This document shows positions 14,190 to 21,714 of a stretch of DNA of 22,961 nt, one piece after another. Origin of the DNA: Bacteroidales bacterium UBA6192. GTDB taxonomy: Bacteria; Bacteroidota; Bacteroidia; Bacteroidales; F082. Location: NCBI GenBank assembly GCA_002422725.1, contig DITE01000114.1, positions 1 to 22,961 on the forward strand. Direction: 5' to 3'. Positions within the stretch are counted from its first letter, which is position 1, and every line of letters starts with the position of its first letter. The notes beneath the pieces are model-generated. The model worked only from the letters and a program-made list of their open reading frames with translations. It did no database searches and was not told the origin of the DNA. The position numbers and the translations under genes are program-made.

Positions 14190-16649
14190 GTGGAAAACTT
14201 TCAGCCCTATCAACAAGAAGAAACCATTGACCTGAAGGCGTTGTTCTTCAAATTTACGCGTTTTTGGTACCTCTTTGCCATCTCCATATTTATTGCCATG
14301 CTGGTGGCTTTTTTGTTCAATAAGTACACCAAGCCGGTTTATGAGGTGAAAACAATGGTTTTGGTAAAGGACGACAAATCAAAGATAGATCCTTCAGCCT
14401 TATTAGGCCTCGGATTTGCCGGTGCTCAGGCAAACCTTCAAAACGAAATTGGTGTTTTGATGTCCTATTCGCTCAGTCAGCGGGTTGTTAAGTTGCTGAA
14501 TCTGGAAGTTTCCTATTTCGTTGAAGACGGATTGATTTCTAAGGAAATGTATCATGATACTCCCTACGATGTTGAAGTTGACGTTTTAGGCCCTCAGGCC
14601 GTTAACCTGCCATATAACCTTACATTTATTGATAATGCAAGCTACCGTATTGACGCCGAAGGAGAGATGGTCAGTTCTTACGATTATTTAGTTTCAGATA
14701 ATGTTGGTGCACCTTTCGAAAAGGTTAAGTGGAGCGGTACATTTCGGTTTGGCGAATGGGTTGATAATGGCTTCAATAGATTCCGTATTGTTCTGAATAA
14801 TAATTACGATCCTGACAAACATTTAAAAAGCAATACCAGATTTGTTCTGAATGATTACAAGTCCTTGTTGAATACACTCAGAGGATTCAAAATTGAACCA
14901 ATCAACCGCGAAGCATCAATTCTTGAAATCTCGCTCAGGGGAAATATAAAGGAAAAGTCAGCTGATTTTCTGAACAAGCTAACCGAAACTTATCTTATCA
15001 GGAATCTTGAAAAGAAGAATCAGATTGCCGAAAACACAATTGAGTTTATTAATCAACAATTGGTTGATATTCAAGACTCCTTAACTAAGGCTGAGATCGA
15101 TCTGCAAGATTTTCAAACCCAAAATGAATTGATGAACCTCGATTTTCAATCGCAACAAGCCTTTGAATATGTGAAGGATCTGGAAAAGCAGAAAGCGGAA
15201 TTGATGGTCAAGTCAAAATACTACCGCAGTCTGCAAGCTTATGTGCAAACCAATCTTGATGAACTGGACAAGCTGGTTGCTCCAAGTGCAATGGGAATTG
15301 AAGACCCACTGCTAAACCGTCTTGTCCAGGAACTGGTGAACTTGTCCTCAACAAAAGCCGAACAAATGTTTACGTCAACGGAGAAGCATCCGATGATTGT
15401 AAGTATCGATAATCAGATCATTAATACAAAGAAAACCCTGCTCGAAAATATCCGAAACATCATCCGGAATTCTGATGTAGCGATTAATGACCTTAACCGA
15501 AGGATTCAAGAACTTGAAGTTCAATTAAACAAGCTCCCTGTCACACAGCGATTGCTGGTAGGTTACACCAGAAAATTCCAGCTCAACGATGCGATCTACA
15601 ATTTTTTGATGCAAAAAAGAGCTGAGGCACAAATTACCAAAGCAAGTAATCTGCCTGATAATGAAATTATTGATCCTGCCATGAGTAGCCTCGGGACTCA
15701 GGTTTTCCCCAAAAAGAGTCTCAATTACACCATAGCACTGTTGCTTGGATTGCTTATACCTGTTGCCTATGTGCTAGGTCGTGATTACCTGAATGATAAA
15801 ATTGTTGATCGTAAAGACATTGAAAAGGCGACAAAGTTTTCCATTGTCGGTCAGATCATGCACTCAAATAAAGACTCACAGCTTGTTGTAGCCGATTCAC
15901 CTAAGTCATCTATCTCAGAATCATTCAGGTCGGTGCGAACGAATATTGAGTATTTAATGAAAGGCAAGGAGAAAAGTGCCATACTCATTACTGCCGATAT
16001 GGTTAGTGTCGGGAAAACTTTCGTGTCGATCAATCTGGCAAGTATTTACGCCATGTACGGAAAGAAAACCGTACTACTCGGCTTTGACCTTCGTAAACCA
16101 AAAATCTATCAGGACTTTGGTGTATCCAATACGGCTGGATTGAGCACTTATCTCATTAACAAACACACAATTGATGAGATCATACAACCATCAGGCAAGG
16201 TTGACAACTTCGACCTGATCATGGCCGGACCTGTTCCTCCAAATCCTGCTGAGTTGATTGCCTCCGACAAATGTGCCGAACTTTTCAGGGAGTTGCGCGA
16301 GCGTTACGATTATATTATTGTTGATACTCCTCCTGTTGGGCTTGTTACAGATGCTTTCCTGCTTATGCGCCATACCGATGTTAACCTCTTTATTGTTCGC
16401 CAGAATTACACACACAAGAAAATATTCGAGTCCATAATCAAGGACATTGAAGAACGGGATATCAAAATGGGAATTCTGGTGAATGATGTGCGTATGGGTG
16501 GAGGCTATGGTTATGGCTACGGTTACGGCTATGGTTACGGTTACGGCTATGGTTACGGCTATGGATACGGCTATGGTTATGGCTATTACACCGATGAACA
16601 AAAAGATAAAACTCCTGGCTTTTTCAAGCGATTATTGAATAAAATCTGA
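14190..16649 (+). CDS. Wzc-type polysaccharide co-polymerase and tyrosine autokinase
   Basis: Inner-membrane protein that controls chain length and export of a surface polysaccharide through autophosphorylation on C-terminal tyrosines. It has 819 residues from a GTG start. Order: Wzz-type N-terminal domain with a first membrane helix (FWYLFAISIFIAMLVAFLF, about 26-44), a long periplasmic region with coiled coil, a second helix (TIALLLGLLIPVAYVL, about 514-529), then a BY-kinase domain. Walker A is SVGKTF (Lys609) in a glycine-poor loop, Walker A' is GFDLRKP (Asp633), and Walker B is YIIVDTPP (Asp712). The tail has 14 consecutive Gly-Tyr units (772-799) plus Tyr800, then a basic end KRLLNKI. 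Its cognate phosphatase (Wzb-like) is not in the window. Confidence 0.94.
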   Translation: MENFQPYQQEETIDLKALFFKFTRFWYLFAISIFIAMLVAFLFNKYTKPVYEVKTMVLVKDDKSKIDPSALLGLGFAGAQANLQNEIGVLMSYSLSQRVVKLLNLEVSYFVEDGLISKEMYHDTPYDVEVDVLGPQAVNLPYNLTFIDNASYRIDAEGEMVSSYDYLVSDNVGAPFEKVKWSGTFRFGEWVDNGFNRFRIVLNNNYDPDKHLKSNTRFVLNDYKSLLNTLRGFKIEPINREASILEISLRGNIKEKSADFLNKLTETYLIRNLEKKNQIAENTIEFINQQLVDIQDSLTKAEIDLQDFQTQNELMNLDFQSQQAFEYVKDLEKQKAELMVKSKYYRSLQAYVQTNLDELDKLVAPSAMGIEDPLLNRLVQELVNLSSTKAEQMFTSTEKHPMIVSIDNQIINTKKTLLENIRNIIRNSDVAINDLNRRIQELEVQLNKLPVTQRLLVGYTRKFQLNDAIYNFLMQKRAEAQITKASNLPDNEIIDPAMSSLGTQVFPKKSLNYTIALLLGLLIPVAYVLGRDYLNDKIVDRKDIEKATKFSIVGQIMHSNKDSQLVVADSPKSSISESFRSVRTNIEYLMKGKEKSAILITADMVSVGKTFVSINLASIYAMYGKKTVLLGFDLRKPKIYQDFGVSNTAGLSTYLINKHTIDEIIQPSGKVDNFDLIMAGPVPPNPAELIASDKCAELFRELRERYDYIIVDTPPVGLVTDAFLLMRHTDVNLFIVRQNYTHKKIFESIIKDIEERDIKMGILVNDVRMGGGYGYGYGYGYGYGYGYGYGYGYGYGYGYYTDEQKDKTPGFFKRLLNKI
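16503..16586 (+). repeat. In-frame hexanucleotide repeat coding for (Gly-Tyr)14
   Basis: Fourteen GGN-TAY units in a row inside the kinase gene. Third codon positions vary (GGC, GGT, one GGA; TAT, TAC), and GGC and GGT largely alternate. Units 4-6 and 7-9 (16521-16538 and 16539-16556) are identical 18-bp tandem copies, which points to recent expansion. Length change by whole units would keep the frame and alter the number of tyrosines. Confidence 0.9.
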
Positions 16650-16671
16650 TAAAGCCTCCTGAAATTCCTGA

Positions 16672-17208
16672 ATGAATCAGGCTGAAAACATCACGGCAAA
16701 CTGGTATGCCATTTATACCCGGTCAAAAGCAGAGAAAAAGGTACTTGCTGAGTTCGTCCATTCCGGCATTGAAGCTTACCTGCCACTGGTTCTTCGACTA
16801 AGACAATGGAGCGACCGGAAGAAGTTGGTTGAAGAACCCCTGTTCCGTAGCTATATTTTTGTTCACATCACAGAAAAAGAATACTTTAAGGTACTGAATA
16901 CCCAAGGTGTGCTTAAATTTATCAGCTTTGGTAGGGTGGCCGTTAAAATTCCACCACAGCAAATTGAAGCCATCCGCTATTATGTCAGCGATAAGGAAAG
17001 TGAAGAAGATAATCAGGATGAGCTGTCAGAAGGACAACTTGTCAGAGTAAAGCATGGACCGATGGAAGGCCTTATTGGCCGCCTGATCCGCATGAAGGGT
17101 AAATTCAGGCTGATTGTCCAGATTGAAGCTATCGGCAAAAGCCTTACCCTGAATATCCCCCGAACCAGGGTTGAACCAGTGTCGTCTGGCAAAGAAAAAT
17201 TGAATTGA
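16672..17208 (+). CDS. UpxY-type NusG paralog, transcription antiterminator
   Basis: Specialised NusG/RfaH-like factor expected to bind RNA polymerase and prevent early termination in a polysaccharide operon. The 178-residue product has an N-terminal NGN domain (about 10-105) opening with NWYAIYTRSKAEKKVLAEF and containing EEPLFRSYIFVHITEKEY, and a C-terminal KOW domain (about 120-172) with EGQLVRVKHGPMEGLIGRLI and ending LNIPRTRVEPV. Housekeeping NusG has a different NGN start and genomic place beside rplK. In Bacteroides fragilis capsule loci upxY comes first; here it is third, after the export and kinase genes. It is 22 nt after the kinase gene and 26 nt before the epimerase gene. Confidence 0.9.
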   Translation: MNQAENITANWYAIYTRSKAEKKVLAEFVHSGIEAYLPLVLRLRQWSDRKKLVEEPLFRSYIFVHITEKEYFKVLNTQGVLKFISFGRVAVKIPPQQIEAIRYYVSDKESEEDNQDELSEGQLVRVKHGPMEGLIGRLIRMKGKFRLIVQIEAIGKSLTLNIPRTRVEPVSSGKEKLN

Positions 17209-17234
17209 TTTGTTATGCATTAAATTGAATAGGA

Positions 17235-18218
17235 ATGGAATACTTCAATAATATAAAAGTTTTAGTAACGGGTGGAGCCGGCTTTATCGGGACTAACCTT
17301 GTGGAGGAGCTACTCAAACAGGGTGCACGGGTTACCTGCCTTGACAATTTTGCTACCGGACATAAGAAGAATATTGAACCATTTCTGAACAATGATCGGT
17401 TTACACTTATTGAGGGCGATATAAGAGACCTAGACGATTGCAACAGGGCGTGCAATGATCAGCATTTCGTGTTTCACCAGGCTGCCCTTGGCTCGGTGCC
17501 CAGGTCAATCAACGACCCGGCAACCACCAATGCTGTAAATATTTCGGGCATGCTGAATATGCTTATCGCCTCGCGTGACTCAGGTGTGAAGAGAATGATC
17601 TATGCAGCCAGTTCCAGCACATATGGTGACTCGGAGAGCCTGCCAAAGATTGAAGATGTAATTGGGAAACCACTATCCCCTTATGCGGTTACCAAATATG
17701 TAAACGAGTTGTATGCCGATGTTTTTGCCCGCACTTATGGGCTTGAATGTATCGGATTGCGCTATTTCAATGTTTTTGGCCGTCGACAGGATCCTAACGG
17801 AGCCTATGCAGCAGTGATTCCTAAATGGGTTTTGCAATTCATCCATCACGACAGCCCTGTAATCAATGGAGGAGGCGAATACAGCCGCGATTTCACTTAT
17901 GTCGATAATGTTATCCAGGCCAATCTGCTGGCTGCTTCAACTTCAAACACCGATGCTGTGAACCAGGTATATAACGTGGCGTTTGGTGACCGCACAACAC
18001 TTAACCAGCTTGCTGAATACCTTCGCGAAATCCTGTCAACATACGATGTTGAAATTGGTCAAACGGAGATTCTTTACGGGCCTTATCGCAAAGGCGACAT
18101 TCCTCATTCATTGGCTTCCGTAGAAAAGGCCAAAACGCTATTGGGCTATAATCCTAAATTTGACCTGAAGGCAGGGCTTACCGAGGCCTGCAGATGGTAT
18201 TGGGAAAACCTGCGTTAA
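17235..18218 (+). CDS. wbpP: UDP-N-acetylglucosamine 4-epimerase, WbpP/TviC type
   Basis: NAD-dependent short-chain dehydrogenase predicted to interconvert UDP-GlcNAc and UDP-GalNAc for polysaccharide synthesis. The 327-residue product has the Rossmann loop VTGGAGFIGTNL (11-22), the catalytic Tyr150 and Lys154 in SPYAVTKYVNELY, and segments very close to Pseudomonas aeruginosa WbpP, such as HQAALGSVPRSINDP and LRYFNVFGRRQDPNGAYA. At the position of GalE Tyr299 this protein has Ser292 (GDIPHSLAS), the small gatekeeper that lets N-acetylated sugars in. AGGA lies just upstream of the ATG. It is the last gene of the export operon; the next gene is convergent. Confidence 0.92.
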   Translation: MEYFNNIKVLVTGGAGFIGTNLVEELLKQGARVTCLDNFATGHKKNIEPFLNNDRFTLIEGDIRDLDDCNRACNDQHFVFHQAALGSVPRSINDPATTNAVNISGMLNMLIASRDSGVKRMIYAASSSTYGDSESLPKIEDVIGKPLSPYAVTKYVNELYADVFARTYGLECIGLRYFNVFGRRQDPNGAYAAVIPKWVLQFIHHDSPVINGGGEYSRDFTYVDNVIQANLLAASTSNTDAVNQVYNVAFGDRTTLNQLAEYLREILSTYDVEIGQTEILYGPYRKGDIPHSLASVEKAKTLLGYNPKFDLKAGLTEACRWYWENLR

Positions 18219-18238
18219 GCAGTTGGTTCCGGCATGAA

Positions 18239-18907
18239 TTATACTTCTGAAAAGAAAGTCTCCAGATTATCAAACTTGTGGTGATAATCATTCATGGAGC
18301 GACGGATCACCTCATGGGCCTCTTCAATACCATACACATGGGTTATTTCTACATTACTCTCACGGCCCGGCAAATCCTTGTAGGTAAGAAAATAGTGTTT
18401 TAACCTGTCGAGTACTAGTGCGGGACAATCAGTTATGTCGCGGTAATCGCCATAAACGGCGTCATTGTCGAGCACAGCAACCAGTTTGTCGTCGGCTTCA
18501 TCTCCGTCAATCATACGAAACCCTCCAATTGGCCTTGCCCTGACCAAAATATCACCGTGGGTAATATCTTTCTCTGTTAAAACACAAATATCCAGTGGGT
18601 CACGGTCACCTTTTATGTTATCACGTCCGGTTTTTTCCTGACAAAAATCAGCAACACGCTGTGCGCAAAATGTTTGAGGAATGAACCCATAGAGTGCCGG
18701 AACCACATTTGAATATTTCTGAGGCCGGTCGATTCTGAGATAGCCTGAGTCCTTATCCACTTCATATTTTACCGTATCAGTAGGTACCATTTCGATGAAA
18801 CAGGTGACTACCTGGGGTGCCTCGCGACCGATTTCGACGCCGTGCCAGGGATGCGATTTATAGCGTAAACCCATCAGACGGCCGATAGGATCCATTATTT
18901 TCGACAT
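18239..18907 (-). CDS. ppa: Inorganic pyrophosphatase, family I
   Basis: Soluble enzyme that hydrolyses pyrophosphate from biosynthetic reactions. The chosen ATG at 18907 gives 222 residues starting SKIMDPIGRLMG. Active-site motifs are the acidic GDRDPLDICVL (family signature) and MIDGDEADDKLVAVL, with the substrate-binding KYEVDKDSGYLRIDR and GFIPQTFC earlier and LKHYFLTYKDLPG near the end. It is larger than the 176-residue Escherichia coli enzyme, resembling the longer family I form. A TTG at 18934 could extend it by nine residues, but the -7 element at 18939-18946 would put transcription start at about that point, favouring 18907. Confidence 0.94.
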   Translation of the reverse strand: MSKIMDPIGRLMGLRYKSHPWHGVEIGREAPQVVTCFIEMVPTDTVKYEVDKDSGYLRIDRPQKYSNVVPALYGFIPQTFCAQRVADFCQEKTGRDNIKGDRDPLDICVLTEKDITHGDILVRARPIGGFRMIDGDEADDKLVAVLDNDAVYGDYRDITDCPALVLDRLKHYFLTYKDLPGRESNVEITHVYGIEEAHEVIRRSMNDYHHKFDNLETFFSEV

Positions 18908-18938
18908 AAGAATGTTTTCTTGGTGGTTGTTCAATCCG

Positions 18939-18946
18939 CAAAGTTA
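18939..18946 (-). promoter_or_regulatory. ppa promoter, -7 element
   Basis: On the minus strand TAACTTTG, an exact TAnnTTTG match followed by CGG, 32 nt upstream of the ppa ATG. No clear -33 TTTG. A direct repeat TAGTGTT (18945-18951 and 18963-18969, plus strand) overlaps and flanks it, possibly by chance. Confidence 0.5.
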
Positions 18947-19005
18947 GTGTTATTTTGACAGCTAGTGTTTTCCGTCTACTGTAATCAATAGCCAATCTCT
19001 GTGAG

Positions 19006-20904
19006 TTAGCGCAGCTGAACGGTTTCTATTTCCTCAAGCGTATCCGGATTTTGAACCCGCAGTGTAACCGAAGTGCCATTCACATCAAAAATAACAAGGG
19101 CATACTGAAGAGAGAAAAATTTTACATTTTCGCTCCACGGAAGCTCCTCCTGACCATAATAAGGAGCTCCTGCCGAGCCATTCGTAATGTGCCAGATTGG
19201 TCGTTTTAGGCTAAGTTTTGATTGACTCCAGTTGCCGGGATAGCGCGGCATCTCGTTATCAACATAAAGTCTTGAATAATTGTGTTCGTCACCTGTTAAG
19301 ACAGCAATGGATTTGTTGCTCTGATTGACAATAATATCGAGCAGCTCATCGCGTCGCTCAATGATGCCTTTCGCGAGGGGTTTTCCTGCTACATATGGCC
19401 TGATATCGTTATTGCCATGATACCACATATCATCATCAGCATGACCACCATTGGGAAACATTGGCGTGTGAAGGGTGATAAAAACATGATCGATTGTATT
19501 GTCTGCTTCAAGCATTTCCAAGGTCTTTCTGAGCCATTGTAACTGAACATCCATTACATAACCATGTGGATTCCCGCCTGTAAAGGGTATCTTTTCTTCG
19601 GTAGGAGCATACCAGTAATTTGAGTTCAAAACCACCATGGCTAAATTGTCATAGGTATAATAAAAGACATTCTCGTTATAGGACGGAAAATTGACAACTG
19701 ATGGGTTTGGGTCATAATATGCACCATCTTCACTATCAGGCCCATTCACCGGATTACAGAACTCGTCAGCATAAATTTTTTCTGATGAGGATGTTTCGAA
19801 CGGAAACTTGTCCACCGCTGCTCCGCTGCGTGAATTACCAAAAGCGGTCATCACCGATTCGTGGTTACCCATACCTGTTATAACAGGAATATGATGCCAG
19901 AATGGCTCAACAGCCCGTTTCCAGTTTGCATATTGAAGACGGGTTTCATCGGTGCTGGTCGAATAGCCGGTAATCATGTCGCCGGTAAACTGCCAGAATG
20001 CAAGCTGCTGATACGAGGCCAAAGCAGCAATTTTTTTCATGATATACATATTCACCCCACCAATGCTCCTTTCGCCTCCACCTTTTCCTTCGCGCGAATC
20101 GCTCGCATAACCAAAACTGAAGGCCTTCCGGCTTCCGGGTGCAGGGGGTGTGGTAAAGCTGCCCTTAACCCTTTGATCGCCCACCTTGATTTCATAGGTG
20201 TACTTTTCTGCCGGTTTCAGTTTATTGATCAGTACGTCGTGCGACCGGCTTCCCAGGGGATTCATCATGATTTGTTTTTCCTGATATTCAATTCCATTCA
20301 CTGTAATGACCGGACTGCATAACTGATTTGTTCTGAAACTGATTGTAACACTTTCAGGCGTTGGTTTGTTAACAAAAGGGCCTTCATAAATAGTAAGCGC
20401 AGGTTCAAAAGGGCCAGTACCACTAAAAGCAATACGCCCATCATAAATCAGTCTTCCTTTGTTGTCGGCCAGTCGGTAAGCCAATATTCCAGCCTTTTTT
20501 CCCCCCCAATTGATAATGTCGTATTTTCCTTTTAATTCCGAAATGTTTACACTGGCCTTTCCGTGCAACACCTTCTCAGCCTTTTTGTACCAGACCGGCT
20601 GTGGATGCTTTACGTTTTCGGTTACTATAAATCCGTAATAGAGTAACCCGTGAAAGGAAGTGTCGCCGAAATCAAAGTCCAGCCCTTTTGCACCTTTTCC
20701 GGGAGCCTGAATAAGGTTTTCAAGGTGGAGTCCTTCACCAGTCGAATAGGCGTTCTGACGATCGCCCGATTCAGGATGAAGCATGTACATTGTGTTTTCA
20801 CCTACAAAAATATTTGAATACACAGCAGGGATCTCCTGTGAATAAAGCACGATAGAATGAATGAAAAGAAAAATAAAAAGAGCGGTGGTGTTTTTGTTCG
20901 ACAT
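19006..20904 (-). CDS. Secreted calcineurin-like metallophosphoesterase
   Basis: A 632-residue exported phosphoesterase of the purple-acid-phosphatase/calcineurin-like superfamily; substrate unknown. The signal peptide (NTTALFIFLFIHSIVLYSQ) is followed by about 150 residues I cannot assign, then a fibronectin III-like domain (about 165-253, ending VKGSFTTPPAPGS), and the catalytic domain (about 260-550). Metal-binding blocks in order: GYASDSREG (Asp269), FTGDMITGY (Asp309), GMGNHES (Asn347, His348), TLHTPMFPNGGH (His479) and LTGDEHNYSR (Asp539, His541). The layout resembles plant and bacterial purple acid phosphatases, but the first block SDSR is atypical. Product is probably periplasmic or surface exposed. 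It has its own promoter. Confidence 0.88.
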   Translation of the reverse strand: MSNKNTTALFIFLFIHSIVLYSQEIPAVYSNIFVGENTMYMLHPESGDRQNAYSTGEGLHLENLIQAPGKGAKGLDFDFGDTSFHGLLYYGFIVTENVKHPQPVWYKKAEKVLHGKASVNISELKGKYDIINWGGKKAGILAYRLADNKGRLIYDGRIAFSGTGPFEPALTIYEGPFVNKPTPESVTISFRTNQLCSPVITVNGIEYQEKQIMMNPLGSRSHDVLINKLKPAEKYTYEIKVGDQRVKGSFTTPPAPGSRKAFSFGYASDSREGKGGGERSIGGVNMYIMKKIAALASYQQLAFWQFTGDMITGYSTSTDETRLQYANWKRAVEPFWHHIPVITGMGNHESVMTAFGNSRSGAAVDKFPFETSSSEKIYADEFCNPVNGPDSEDGAYYDPNPSVVNFPSYNENVFYYTYDNLAMVVLNSNYWYAPTEEKIPFTGGNPHGYVMDVQLQWLRKTLEMLEADNTIDHVFITLHTPMFPNGGHADDDMWYHGNNDIRPYVAGKPLAKGIIERRDELLDIIVNQSNKSIAVLTGDEHNYSRLYVDNEMPRYPGNWSQSKLSLKRPIWHITNGSAGAPYYGQEELPWSENVKFFSLQYALVIFDVNGTSVTLRVQNPDTLEEIETVQLR

Positions 20905-20923
20905 GATATGGTGTGTTGGTTTA

Positions 20924-20931
20924 CAAAAATA
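20924..20931 (-). promoter_or_regulatory. Metallophosphoesterase promoter, -7 element
   Basis: On the minus strand TATTTTTG, an exact TAnnTTTG match, 20 nt upstream of the ATG at 20904, predicting a short leader of roughly 14 nt. No clear -33 element. Confidence 0.5.
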
Positions 20932-20994
20932 CCCAATCCTCTCTATCTAAAGGTGAAATTGATATGAATTTTATGTGCTGCGTAAGCCTGGAAA

Positions 20995-21618
20995 CTATTT
21001 GCGCCCAAAATCGGCTGGAATTTCTCCCCAGTTTTTTGTTTCCCATTTTAGCACCGGGACCTGAATGCGGTTGTTTTTGAGCCAGGTTTCGGCGCGTGAA
21101 ATATGTTCAAAAAGGGTGTTGTTTTTATCATTCCGCGCCAGCTTTGTGCGGGCTTTTCCATCGAACACCCAATTGATGGCGTTTACCGAATCGCTGTATA
21201 CCGCCAGTGTAAGCAGCTTTTTTTGTTGCCAGGCAAGGGCATGTACAATAGCCAGAAACTCACCAATATTGTTGGTGCCCAAAGCATAAATGCCAGAGTG
21301 AAAAACCTCCTGACCTGTTGATGAAATCACACCCCTGTATTCCATCGCGCCCGGGTTACCCGAACAAGCAGCGTCCACGGCAATATATTCTTCCAATGGA
21401 GGTTCAGTTTTTGCATTGATAATGGGCATTTTCAGCGGACTATCGACCTTTGCATACTGAAAACCATTTTTCCAGGCAGCTTCGGCCGAATTTCGGTCGG
21501 TAAAACCTTTATATTTTGCTCCGTTGAAACCGTGAACGGCCTTTTTACAGTCGTCCCAATTGTTGAAAATGCCCTTAAAGCGGCCTTCCCATACGACATA
21601 AAACTTCTTGTTTGCCAT
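20995..21618 (-). CDS. rnhA: Ribonuclease H with viroplasmin-like N-terminal domain
   Basis: Cleaves the RNA strand of RNA-DNA hybrids. The 207-residue product has an N-terminal viroplasmin-like/hybrid-binding domain (about 4-56: KFYVVWEGRFKGIFNNWDDC and FNGAKYKGFTDRNSAEAAW), as in eukaryotic RNase H1, then an RNase H fold. The catalytic acids are Asp82 (AVDAACSGNPG), Glu120 (NNIGEFLA), Asp143 (YSDSVNAI) and Asp203 (GEIPADFGRK). This arrangement is common in Bacteroidota. The start is certain because the first domain begins at once, yet the -7 promoter element ends only 5 bp before the ATG, suggesting a leaderless or nearly leaderless transcript. Confidence 0.94.
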   Translation of the reverse strand: MANKKFYVVWEGRFKGIFNNWDDCKKAVHGFNGAKYKGFTDRNSAEAAWKNGFQYAKVDSPLKMPIINAKTEPPLEEYIAVDAACSGNPGAMEYRGVISSTGQEVFHSGIYALGTNNIGEFLAIVHALAWQQKKLLTLAVYSDSVNAINWVFDGKARTKLARNDKNNTLFEHISRAETWLKNNRIQVPVLKWETKNWGEIPADFGRK

Positions 21619-21623
21619 CGGTG

Positions 21624-21631
21624 CAAAAGTA
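21624..21631 (-). promoter_or_regulatory. rnhA promoter, -7 element
   Basis: On the minus strand TACTTTTG, an exact TAnnTTTG match followed by CACCG and then ATG. The 13-base stretch TACTTTTGCACCG is identical to the topA promoter. Its closeness to the start codon predicts initiation at or within a few bases of AUG. No clear -33 element. Confidence 0.5.
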
Positions 21632-21664
21632 TCAATTTATGCTGTTCGATCCTGAAATATTCCT

Positions 21665-21696
21665 GTTGTAAACTGCTGACCGATTTCATACATTTG
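21665..21696 (+). promoter_or_regulatory. DUF819 gene promoter
   Basis: GTTG at 21665-21668, a 20-bp spacer and TACATTTG at 21689-21696 match the Bacteroidota -33/-7 pattern; the -7 is followed by CTACC. The ATG at 21715 is 19 nt downstream of the element, so the leader would be about 12 nt. Confidence 0.55.
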
Positions 21697-21714
21697 CTAC
21701 CCAAAATAGCTGAT

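Noticed and set aside
15995..16019. Degenerate Walker A loop as evidence of an inactive kinase
   Set aside because: The GKT core, Walker A' Asp and Walker B Asp are all present, and other Wzc proteins also have glycine-poor loops, so inactivity is not supported.
16503..16586. CRISPR-like or minisatellite locus
   Set aside because: The repeat is an in-frame hexanucleotide inside a conserved gene, with no spacers.
16191..16601. 136-codon antisense frame opposite the Gly-Tyr repeat, coding for a Thr/Val/Ala/Ile-rich repeat
   Set aside because: It is the complement of the GGN-TAY array and has no promoter or ribosome binding site; the sense frame is clearly the gene.
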